The notes below the pieces were generated by a model. It searched no databases, had not been told where the DNA came from, and was given only the letters and a program-made list of their open reading frames with translations. The translations under genes and the position numbers were made by a program. Shown here one piece after another: positions 1 through 5,194 of a stretch of DNA of 7,222 bases. Source of the DNA: Acidobacteriota bacterium (GTDB taxonomy: Bacteria > Acidobacteriota > Thermoanaerobaculia > Thermoanaerobaculales > Sulfomarinibacteraceae); NCBI GenBank assembly GCA_030637805.1, contig DAOWFV010000246.1:1-7222 (forward strand), given 5' to 3'. Numbering within the stretch: the first letter of the stretch is position 1; the number at the start of each line of letters is the position of its first letter.

Positions 1-126
1 CTGGGGACCCACCAGAAATACCGAGGCGTCGAGGTCGGTCACCGCCTCCAACGCCCCGCGGACGATCGCCTGGGGCGCCCCATCACCGCCCATGGCGTCC
101 ACGGCAATGGGTCGCGGATCGCTCAT
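1..126 (-). CDS. plsX: Phosphate acyltransferase PlsX, N-terminal part (runs off the left edge)
   Basis: PlsX makes acyl-phosphate from acyl-ACP and phosphate, the first step of the PlsX/PlsY route to phosphatidic acid; it is a peripheral membrane enzyme. Only the first 42 codons are present. They read MSDPRPIAVDAMGGDGAP..., and the IAVDAMGGD(x)AP block followed by a helix and DLDASVFLVG matches the start of the PlsX family very closely. The ATG at 126-124 lies 4 nt after the L32 stop codon and has only a weak Shine-Dalgarno match, so translation is probably coupled to rpmF. Position directly after rpmF and yceD is the classical order in many bacteria. The stop and most of the protein are outside the window. 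The family call is firm despite the short fragment. Confidence 0.93.
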   Translation of the reverse strand, partial: MSDPRPIAVDAMGGDGAPQAIVRGALEAVTDLDASVFLVGPQ

Positions 127-130
127 CAGC

Positions 131-316
131 TCAATCGAGCTCTTCGACCCGGATGACCTCGCGACCCTTGTAGCTCCCGCAGTGCGGGCAGACGTGGTGC
201 GGCGGTTTTGCCTCGAAGCACGAGCTGCACAGGCTCCAGCCCGGCGGCACCAGCGCGTGATGGGAGCGGCGCTTGTCACGCCGCGTCCTCGAAATCCGTC
301 TTTTCGGGTTGGCCAT
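131..316 (-). CDS. rpmF: 50S ribosomal protein L32 (zinc-binding form)
   Basis: Structural protein of the large ribosomal subunit, 61 aa, the normal family length. The N-terminus MANPKRRISRTRRDKRRSHH is the standard basic L32 signature. A zinc ribbon follows with C30-x2-C33 and C43-x2-C46, so this is the C+ (zinc-containing) type rather than the C- paralogue that some bacteria make under zinc limitation. The ATG at 316-314 is preceded by GGAG with a 7-nt spacer. It lies 32 nt after yceD and 4 nt before plsX on the same strand, so the three genes are almost certainly one transcript. Nothing is missing or odd in the protein. Confidence 0.97.
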   Translation of the reverse strand: MANPKRRISRTRRDKRRSHHALVPPGWSLCSSCFEAKPPHHVCPHCGSYKGREVIRVEELD

Positions 317-348
317 TTTCAGACTCCGTTTCCCTGGTTTACATCAGT

Positions 349-879
349 TCAACTGCTTTGTTCACTGCCGCCGAGATCCGCCAGCGCCGCCCAGCGGGGA
401 TCGATCTCCGGCTGGCATCGGCAGGCGCCCTCACGGTTGCGGTTGGCGCCACAACGAGGGCAGAGACCGGCGCAGTCCTGGTCACACACGATTTTGATCG
501 GCAAGGCGAGGACTATCTGCTCCGCCGCCAGCTCCTCGAGGTCGAGCTCGGTACCGTCGAGGAAGACGACATCGAGGTCCTCCTTTCCAAGGCCGAGCTC
601 TGCATCCAGGGGAGCGGTTGAGGGAAGCCGGTACTCCACCGAGAAACGCTCCTCCACCTCCCACAGCACCGGTTCAAGACACCGGGAGCACGTCAGTGGT
701 CCCTCGGCGACCCACCGCCCCGACACCGCGTAGCCCTCGCCCAGCGGGCGCACCTCTCCCTCGAGGCGGACCGAGATCGGCGCCACCACCTGGTTGGTGT
801 CCACCTGCTCGGGCGCCACAACGAGCACCTCGTTGATGCTCAAAGGCTCGGCGTCGATTTGGCTCAGGTCGATCTTCAC
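349..879 (-). CDS. yceD: YceD/DUF177 family protein (Cys-rich, upstream of L32)
   Basis: The 176-aa protein belongs to DUF177 (YceD), which is almost always encoded next to rpmF; family members have been implicated in 23S rRNA/ribosome accumulation, but the molecular role is not settled. The visible family signs are a central PLTCSRCLEP block (C64-x2-C67) and a C-terminal C132-x3-C136-x3-C140-x2-C143 motif (CDQDCAGLCPRCGAN), followed by C153 and C155, probably a metal-binding knuckle. The segment between them is acidic and includes the typical DLDVVFLDGTELDLEELAAEQIVLALP stretch. The start is a GTG at 879-877; GAGAGG at 890-885 is an appropriately placed ribosome binding site (5-nt spacer). 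A nearer-looking ATG at 884-882 is out of frame. It is the first gene of the yceD-rpmF-plsX unit. Confidence 0.93.
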   Translation of the reverse strand: MKIDLSQIDAEPLSINEVLVVAPEQVDTNQVVAPISVRLEGEVRPLGEGYAVSGRWVAEGPLTCSRCLEPVLWEVEERFSVEYRLPSTAPLDAELGLGKEDLDVVFLDGTELDLEELAAEQIVLALPIKIVCDQDCAGLCPRCGANRNREGACRCQPEIDPRWAALADLGGSEQSS

Positions 880-907
880 ACATACCTCTCCCCAAAAGGG
901 GACCGGA

Positions 908-916
908 AGTATAGCA
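908..916 (-). promoter_or_regulatory. Extended -10 promoter candidate for yceD-rpmF-plsX
   Basis: Read on the minus strand the sequence is TGCTATACT, an extended -10 (TG-n-TATAAT type, one mismatch in the hexamer) ending 28 nt before the GTG of yceD. No convincing -35 hexamer lies upstream; the sequence there is the AT-rich GAATTAG repeat, which could act as an UP-like element. The same TGNTA(G/T)ACT motif precedes two other genes in this window, which supports it. Confidence 0.5.
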
Positions 917-923
917 TCATAAT

Positions 924-992
924 GAATTAGGAATTAGGAATTGTCTCCGGCTGGATACTCGTCGCTCGTCGCTCGATGCTCGATGCTCGATG
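924..992. repeat. Composite heptamer repeat: GAATTAG array, CGGCTGG core, CTCGTCG/CTCGATG array
   Basis: Two exact GAATTAG units (924-937) and a partial third (938 onwards) are followed by a short unique core holding CGGCTGGAT (948-956). Five seven-base units come next in perfect register: CTCGTCG twice (958-971) and CTCGATG three times (972-992). The core 9-mer recurs exactly at 3271-3279 inside the larger element in the sigma/VWA spacer. The stretch is non-coding and lies just upstream of the yceD promoter candidate. The function is unknown. Confidence 0.8.
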
Positions 993-996
993 CTGG

Positions 997-1069
997 TCTC
1001 AGATCTCAGGTCGCAAGGAAATATTCGGCTGGGCTCCTGGTCTTGAACCCTGTGACCTGCGACCTGTGA
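997..1069. repeat. Composite inverted heptamer element (3 + 3 units)
   Basis: The left arm is three seven-base units, TCTCAGA, TCTCAGG and TCGCAAG (997-1017). The core (1018-1048) contains CGGCTGG-GC-TCCTGG (1026-1040). The right arm is three units, CCTGTGA, CCTGCGA and CCTGTGA (1049-1069). The arms are approximate reverse complements, with an exact 8-bp inverted match CAGGTCGC (1007-1014) and GCGACCTG (1059-1066). The plan, arm orientation and core match the much larger element at 3182-3405. Confidence 0.8.
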
Positions 1070-1104
1070 CCTTCCCCTTTTTCCCTCTTCCCCTCTTCTC
1101 TCTT
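1070..1104 (+). other. 35-nt pure pyrimidine tract
   Basis: Every base from 1070 to 1104 on the plus strand is C or T, in runs such as CCCC, TTTTT and CTCTTCTCTC, followed by an AACTTCTTAACC stretch (1105-1116). On the minus strand this is a purine tract lying in the 3' spacer after the bactofilin-like gene. No coding or terminator signal explains it. A weak GGGCC-loop-GGCCC hairpin at about 1127-1140 follows but has no T-tract on either side in the terminator orientation. Confidence 0.65.
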
Positions 1105-1170
1105 AACTTCTTAACCTATTGATTTTGGGCCGGCAGGCCCCGGCTTTCCACCCGACCGTTGGCGAGAACT

Positions 1171-2031
1171 TTACGGTCGCGAGGGGTCGACCTGGGGCAC
1201 ATCGGTGGCCAGGGTGAGGACGGCCACACACGCGCCGAGGGAGGCGAGCGAGATGAAGGTCCACAGGGTGCTGCCCACGACCGGAAGGAAGCGCAGCGCG
1301 AGCAGCGCCAGGATGCCCACGAAGACCTCCAAGGTGATCGGTACTGGATGGTGCACCCACCTCCGCAGCACCGCCGCGCCCAGCCAACCGCCCACGACGG
1401 TGAGGCCCGCCGCCTTGGCGGCGAAGAAGAGGACCCACAGGGCGGCGACCAAGGCCGGGCCCAGTCCGGGGCCGAGGCCGAGAACCGCCACCAGAGCCGC
1501 GAACCAGGTGAGCCAGACCATCACGCCCAGGACCGGCACCCTCAGACCCAGGGCCGGCAGCGCCCAGATTCCGTAGCGCATGCGGGTGGGGAAGAGAAAG
1601 GCCAGGAAGGTGGTGACCAGCAGCCAGCCTCCCGAGGTCAGGAGACGCAACGCCAGATCGAGGGAGGCGGAGCGGTTACCTGCCACCGAGGGCGCGAGAC
1701 TGGCCACGGAGGCTAGAGCGAGCACCCGCCCGCCGACCGTGGCGCCGGGGGCGACATCCGCGCGGCCGAAGACCGCCACCAGGTGGTGACCGACCTCGGC
1801 GCCAGGAGCCATTCGGACACTACCGCCCACCGCCACCGCGTCGCCGCTGACCCTGGCGTTCGGACCGAGTTCGAGATCGGCGCCGAAGACCACGACATCG
1901 CCCTCGATGGGTTCGTCGATCCGAAGATCTGCGAGGACGGAGTTCCGGCCCGGCTCCGCGGTGGCCGAGCCGGCCATCACCAGGGACACGAGCAGGAATG
2001 CGAAGCCGAGGCTCAGTCGTCGGCGCGCCAC
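1171..2031 (-). CDS. Membrane protein with bactofilin-like polymer-forming segment, third gene of sigma operon
   Basis: The protein has 286 aa. Residues 1-26 form a signal peptide (MARRRLSLGF, then hydrophobic to SATA). Residues about 33-110 are short beta repeats with regularly spaced glycines and valines (IEGDVVVFGADLELGPNARVSGDAVAVGGSVRMAPGAEV in two pieces around 42-80), the pattern of bactofilin/polymer-forming proteins that fold as beta-solenoids. Residues about 128-276 contain four to six hydrophobic helices, broken by short basic loops (PTRMRYG 148-154, RRWVHH 223-228). A GTG start at 2031-2029 is chosen because it gives an immediate signal peptide and sits 7 nt after GGAGGG; the longer open frame to 2217 lies inside the upstream gene and looks non-coding. 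It overlaps the anti-sigma gene by 19 nt, implying coupled translation and membership of the sigma regulon. The role is unknown; a membrane-attached scaffold or envelope sensor is plausible. Confidence 0.8.
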   Translation of the reverse strand: MARRRLSLGFAFLLVSLVMAGSATAEPGRNSVLADLRIDEPIEGDVVVFGADLELGPNARVSGDAVAVGGSVRMAPGAEVGHHLVAVFGRADVAPGATVGGRVLALASVASLAPSVAGNRSASLDLALRLLTSGGWLLVTTFLAFLFPTRMRYGIWALPALGLRVPVLGVMVWLTWFAALVAVLGLGPGLGPALVAALWVLFFAAKAAGLTVVGGWLGAAVLRRWVHHPVPITLEVFVGILALLALRFLPVVGSTLWTFISLASLGACVAVLTLATDVPQVDPSRP

Positions 2032-2546
2032 GGCGAGACCCTCCGCCAGCGCAGGGCAGCGATGCCCACCACCACGAGGCCGAGGAGACTCAGCAGGGCC
2101 GCTCCCGCGAGGACCGCCGGATCGATGACCGCACCGGCAGCGCGGGCACCGGTGGCGAGAGCCGTGCCCCAGTCCGATGCGCCGGAGGCGAGTGCCATCC
2201 AGCCCTGCGCCGACCACATGGGCAGAAGAGCGACCATCCCCGCACCCGGCACACCGCCGACCATCACCGCACCGAGCAGGGCGACCAGAAGCGAGGCCGC
2301 CACCGGCAGCAACGCGACGATGCGGCGGCGAACCCGAACCGGCCGCAGAGCAGAGCGCACGCCCTGCTCCACCGTGAGGTCGGCGGGTGGAATCGCTTCG
2401 GACAGGATCCGTACCAGGGCGAGCTCGGCAGCCGCAACCTCGCGGCAGCCGGGGCAGACCTCGACGTGCTGCCGAACCGCCGGTTCGAGGCGGTCAACCT
2501 CACCTCTGTGCTCGGTGAGGATCTCCTGAATTGTCTGGCAGTCCAT
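2013..2546 (-). CDS. Zinc-finger (zf-HC2) membrane anti-sigma factor
   Basis: It probably holds the co-encoded ECF sigma factor inactive at the membrane. From the chosen start the protein has 177 aa. It opens MDCQTIQEILTEHRGEV and carries the HX3CX2C zinc anti-sigma motif (H27, C31, C34; HVEVCPGC), with C3 as a likely fourth ligand. Two hydrophobic segments follow, about residues 76-98 (IVALLPVAASLLVALLGAV) and 143-165 (VLAGAALLSLLGLVVVGIA), with a mostly small, hydrophobic region between them, so the zinc domain faces the cytoplasm. The ATG at 2546-2544 gives the usual M-x-C opening and has GAGG 5 nt upstream plus GAGAGGAGG 12 nt upstream. An in-frame ATG at 2573 adds nine residues (MGERRHEVA) encoded mainly by that purine-rich stretch and is the alternative start. 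It begins 36 nt after the sigma stop and its end overlaps the next gene. Confidence 0.87.
   Translation of the reverse strand: MDCQTIQEILTEHRGEVDRLEPAVRQHVEVCPGCREVAAAELALVRILSEAIPPADLTVEQGVRSALRPVRVRRRIVALLPVAASLLVALLGAVMVGGVPGAGMVALLPMWSAQGWMALASGASDWGTALATGARAAGAVIDPAVLAGAALLSLLGLVVVGIAALRWRRVSPWRADD
2039..2044 (-). promoter_or_regulatory. Ribosome binding site fixing the start of the bactofilin-like gene
   Basis: GGAGGG on the minus strand, 7 nt before the GTG at 2031-2029, inside the last codons of the anti-sigma gene. It decides between this start and the longer open frame that reaches back to 2217. Confidence 0.75.
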
Positions 2547-2582
2547 CGCCACCTCGTGCCTCCTCTCGCCCATGGTACCGCC

Positions 2583-3167
2583 CTAGAGAAAGGCGGCCAA
2601 CGCCTTTCGTAATACGGAGTGGGCTCGAAAAAGTTTGTTCTTCACGGTTCCCAGGGGCATTTCCTTGAAATCAGCGATCTCCTGGTAGCTGAGCCCGGCA
2701 AAGTGGCGCAGCAAGACCAGCTCGCGGTACTCCGGCCGCAGCTCATCGATGACCTGACGGAGCTCCGAGGCCAACTCGCGGTTCTCCAGGTGGCCCAACG
2801 GGTCCTTGTCGATGTCCGCCACCACAACCTCGACCTCCTCCCCGTCCTGGTCGGTACGGTAAAGGGAAACGGTTTGCAGCCGTCGCCGGCGCAGCTGATC
2901 GATGCCGAGGTTGTGGGCTATCCGGAACAACCAGGTAGAGAAACGGTAGCGTGGGTCGAAACGCTCGAGCGCGGACCAGGCCCGGACAAACGCCTCCTGG
3001 GACAGCTCGCGCGCCAATTCGAGATCGCCAACCAGCTGGCTCAAAAAAGCGGTCAGCCGCCGCTGGTAGCGGCGAACCAGGGTGCAGAATGCCTCTTCGT
3101 CGCCGTCGAGGGCGAGCTCGACGAGACGTTCGTCGGTTGGAGGCGCGGTCTTCTCCGTCACGGTCAC
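2583..3167 (-). CDS. ECF (sigma-70 group 4) RNA polymerase sigma factor, RpoE-like
   Basis: The protein has 194 aa, typical of the ECF group with only regions 2 and 4. Region 2 spans about 22-96, with DGDEEAFCTLVRRYQRRL, the core-binding RELSQEAFVRAW (53-64) and the promoter-melting YRFSTWLFRIAHNLGIDQLRRRR (74-96). An acidic linker (DQDGEEVEVVVADIDKD, 106-122) follows. Region 4 spans about 133-192 and contains the helix-turn-helix GLSYQEIADFKEMPLGTVKNKLFRA (158-182). The next gene is a zf-HC2 anti-sigma factor, so activity is probably set by release from it, and the operon is likely autoregulated. The GTG at 3167-3165 has no clear Shine-Dalgarno sequence; a second GTG at 3161-3159 (codon 3) is possible. 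The gene begins about 12 nt from a large heptamer repeat, so its promoter must lie within or beyond that element. RpoE-like is a family statement; the regulon is unknown. Confidence 0.93.
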   Translation of the reverse strand: MTVTEKTAPPTDERLVELALDGDEEAFCTLVRRYQRRLTAFLSQLVGDLELARELSQEAFVRAWSALERFDPRYRFSTWLFRIAHNLGIDQLRRRRLQTVSLYRTDQDGEEVEVVVADIDKDPLGHLENRELASELRQVIDELRPEYRELVLLRHFAGLSYQEIADFKEMPLGTVKNKLFRAHSVLRKALAAFL

Positions 3168-3181
3168 CGATGATAGCGCGG

Positions 3182-3258
3182 CAGGTCGCAGGTCGCAGGT
3201 CCCACATCGCAGGTCTCAGGTCTCAGGTCTCAGGACGCAAATCACACATCGCAAGTCG
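3182..3258. repeat. Left heptamer array (11 units) of composite element
   Basis: Eleven seven-base units lie in unbroken register: CAGGTCG twice, CAGGTCC, CACATCG, CAGGTCT three times, CAGGACG, CAAATCA, CACATCG and CAAGTCG. The three central units are identical; the flanks are diverged but keep the 7-nt phase with no insertion or deletion. The array starts 14 nt upstream of the sigma factor GTG. It is the inverted counterpart of the array at 3329-3405. Confidence 0.85.
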
Positions 3259-3328
3259 CAGCAACATCGTCGGCTGGATTCCTGGACGTCAAGCCTTTTC
3301 TGCGACTTTCGTCATTTTTTCAATGAAG
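3259..3328. other. AT-rich core between inverted heptamer arrays; likely divergent promoter region
   Basis: This 70-nt stretch is the only part of the sigma/VWA spacer not made of heptamers, apart from the bases next to each gene. It holds CGGCTGG-AT-TCCTGG (3271-3285), shared with the element at 1026-1040, and a T-rich half with a small hairpin TCATT-loop-AATGA (3312-3326). On the minus strand TTGACG (3292-3287) is a fair -35, with a poor -10 CGATGT (3269-3264) 17 nt on, so a sigma-operon promoter here is possible but unproven. No clear plus-strand promoter is seen in the core. Confidence 0.5.
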
Positions 3329-3405
3329 CCTGAGACCTGAGACCTGTAGCCTGAGACCTGAAGCCTGGGACCTGAGACCTGTGGCCTGATCCCTGTGACC
3401 TGCCG
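3329..3405. repeat. Right heptamer array (11 units) of composite element
   Basis: Eleven seven-base units lie in unbroken register, every one starting CCTG: CCTGAGA twice, CCTGTAG, CCTGAGA, CCTGAAG, CCTGGGA, CCTGAGA, CCTGTGG, CCTGATC, CCTGTGA and CCTGCCG. The first 18 nt (3329-3346) are the exact reverse complement of 3210-3227 and 3217-3234 in the left array, so a long stem with a loop of roughly 95-100 nt could form in DNA or RNA. It ends 6 nt before the promoter candidate of the VWA gene. Confidence 0.85.
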
Positions 3406-3410
3406 CGGTC

Positions 3411-3419
3411 TGATAGACT
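3411..3419 (+). promoter_or_regulatory. Extended -10 promoter candidate for the VWA gene
   Basis: TGATAGACT fits TG-n-TANNNT and resembles the motifs before yceD (TGCTATACT) and the protease gene (TGCTAGACT). A start about 7 nt downstream would give a very short leader that still contains GGAGG (3426-3430). The -35 position falls within the heptamer array and shows no good hexamer. Confidence 0.4.
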
Positions 3420-3437
3420 GGCGCCGGAGGTGCGTGC

Positions 3438-5174
3438 GTGCGAAAACTGCATTGTCTGACCTGGATGCTGGTCCTGGCACTGGTGCTGTCGGTGATTCCC
3501 GGAGCCGCCGACGAGCAGGAGGAGAAACCAGCACCGATCGGTGGACTCACCTTCGTCGACGAGCTCGAGGTGACCATTGCCAATCTCGTGGTCTTCGTCA
3601 CCGACAAAAAGGGCAAGGCCATCACCGACCTGAAAAAGGAGGATTTCGAGGTCTTCCAGGACGGCGAAAAGAAGAATATTACGAACTTCAAGCTCTTCAC
3701 CGACGAGATCATTCGCCATCAGCTCGAGGCGCAGGAGCGCCAGGCCGCCCCGGGCTCCACCCCCGGTCCCGAGGCCCCGGTGGGGCCTGTTCCGGTTCAC
3801 ATGGTCCTCTACATCGACAACGAGAATCTCGATCCGCTCGACCGCAACCGGGTGCTCAAGCAGACCAGGGAGTTCATCGAAACGAACCTCCATCCGCCCA
3901 CGAAGATGATGGTCGTGAGCTACCAGCGCTCGTTCACGGTCCTCCAGGAGTTCACCTCGGACCCGAACGAGGTGCTGGCGGCCATGCGCAGCGTGCGCAA
4001 GCACACCGGCGGCCACACGTCGCGCGACGGCGACCGCCGGGACATCATCGACAGGATCGATAAGATCGAAGCGGAGAACCTCTCGGGTTCCAGATACTCC
4101 GGACAGGCGGAAGGCAGCGCATGGAACGAGGTCTACCGCCTCATCGAAAACTTTGCCAAGGAGGAGGTGAACAGCCTGATGTTCACCATGGACGCCATGC
4201 GCCAGGTCATCACGACCCTCTCCGGGCTTCCGGGCAAGAAGGGCGTCATCTACATTTCGAACGGCCTGCCCATGACTCCCGGGGTGGAACTCTTCTACGA
4301 GCTCAGCAGGGTGACCCAGGACTCCTCCGTTCTCACGAAGATGTTCGACTTCGACCGTTCCAGGCTGTACCAGCAGCTGGCGGCGACCGCCAACGCCCAG
4401 GACGTGACCCTCTACACGATTAGCGCCGCGGGCCTCGACATGGGCAGCGGGTATAGTGCCCAATACTCCAGCGCCCAGGACGGGCTCTCCGCCTCGGTGG
4501 GTTCCCATAACATGACCGACTCCTTGAGGTTCCTGGCGGATGAGACCGGGGGCATCTCCATCATCAACACCAACGACGTGAGCAACGGGCTCGAGCGCGT
4601 CGCGCAGGATATGTACACCTACTTCTCCCTCGGCTACCCCCTGCAAGCCAGCGGCAGGGACAAGGTCCACAAGGTCAAGGTCAGACTGCCGGAGCACCCC
4701 GAATACAAAATCCGCTACCGCTCCCGGTTCGTCGAGAAGTCCAGGGAAACCCGGGTCCAAGATGCAGTCGTCTCGAGCCTCGCATTCGAAGTCGACGACA
4801 ACCCGATTCTCTTGGAGGTCGAGACCGGGACACCCTCACCCGCGAGCGAGGAGCGCTGGCTGCTTCCAGCTCATATCTCGTTCCCCCTGAACAAGATAGC
4901 CTTGCTTCCCGAGGGCAATGACTACGTAGGTCGAGTGGTGCTTTTCGTCGCCGTCCGCGACCGCGACGGCCGGCGCTCCGACATGGTCCGCCAGGAGCAC
5001 GAGGTGCGGATCCCGGCGGAGGAGTACGAGATCGCCGCGCGCCGGCGTTGGGGCATCGACACCAGGCTGCTGATGGAGTCGGGCCACTACAAGATCGCCG
5101 TCGCCCTGCTCGACCAGGTGACACACCAGGACTCATACAAGACGATCAACACCTCGGTCCATCCAAACAAGTAG
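3438..5174 (+). CDS. Secreted VWFA-related domain protein (Acidobacteriota type)
   Basis: The protein has 578 aa. Residues 1-24 are a signal peptide (MRKLHCLTWMLVLALVLSVIPGAA). Residues about 38-88 match the N-terminal part of VWFA-related proteins common in Acidobacteriota (VTIANLVVFVTDKKGKAITDLKKEDFEVFQDGEKKNI in pieces). A von Willebrand A-like fold spans about 118-400: strand HMVLYIDNENLDPLDRNRV (121-139), PPTKMMVVSYQ (153-163), a helix ending in LPGKKGVIYISNGLP (264-278), a DVTLYTISA strand (322-330) and FLADETGGISI (365-375). The C-terminal 180 residues are predicted beta-rich and end YKIAVALLDQVTH. The MIDAS triad DxSxS is replaced by D127-N-E-N-L, so classical metal-dependent ligand binding is doubtful. 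The GTG start at 3438 has GGAGG (3426-3430) with a 7-nt spacer and gives a clean signal peptide. It is divergent from the sigma operon. The physiological role of this family is unknown; envelope or adhesion functions are guesses. Confidence 0.9.
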   Translation: MRKLHCLTWMLVLALVLSVIPGAADEQEEKPAPIGGLTFVDELEVTIANLVVFVTDKKGKAITDLKKEDFEVFQDGEKKNITNFKLFTDEIIRHQLEAQERQAAPGSTPGPEAPVGPVPVHMVLYIDNENLDPLDRNRVLKQTREFIETNLHPPTKMMVVSYQRSFTVLQEFTSDPNEVLAAMRSVRKHTGGHTSRDGDRRDIIDRIDKIEAENLSGSRYSGQAEGSAWNEVYRLIENFAKEEVNSLMFTMDAMRQVITTLSGLPGKKGVIYISNGLPMTPGVELFYELSRVTQDSSVLTKMFDFDRSRLYQQLAATANAQDVTLYTISAAGLDMGSGYSAQYSSAQDGLSASVGSHNMTDSLRFLADETGGISIINTNDVSNGLERVAQDMYTYFSLGYPLQASGRDKVHKVKVRLPEHPEYKIRYRSRFVEKSRETRVQDAVVSSLAFEVDDNPILLEVETGTPSPASEERWLLPAHISFPLNKIALLPEGNDYVGRVVLFVAVRDRDGRRSDMVRQEHEVRIPAEEYEIAARRRWGIDTRLLMESGHYKIAVALLDQVTHQDSYKTINTSVHPNK

Positions 5175-5194
5175 CTATTTTTACTCAGAAATCC

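Noticed and set aside
889..901. CCCC-AAAA-GGGG palindrome upstream of yceD as an operator
   Set aside because: It is only 4 bp per arm in GC-rich sequence and has no second copy nearby; chance occurrence is likely.
1127..1140. GGGCC-loop-GGCCC hairpin as a terminator of the sigma operon
   Set aside because: The stem is only 5 bp and is followed on the minus strand by AAAATC rather than a T-tract.
2032..2217. N-terminal extension of the bactofilin-like protein back to 2217
   Set aside because: The extension is Arg/Gly/His-rich and lies within the anti-sigma gene; the GTG at 2031 has a strong RBS and an immediate signal peptide.
1783..2612. Plus-strand open frames of 248 and 204 codons opposite the sigma operon
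   Set aside because: They are rich in Arg/Ala/Pro/Ser without domain structure and are antisense to the bactofilin-like and anti-sigma genes, which have clear motifs.
3182..3405. CRISPR array
   Set aside because: The units are contiguous 7-mers without spacers and the two halves are inverted, unlike direct repeats of 20-40 nt with unique spacers.
3312..4760. 482-codon open frame on the minus strand opposite the VWA gene
   Set aside because: It lies entirely antisense to a well-supported secreted protein, has no recognisable domain, and ends inside the heptamer array; long antisense frames are expected opposite GC-rich genes.
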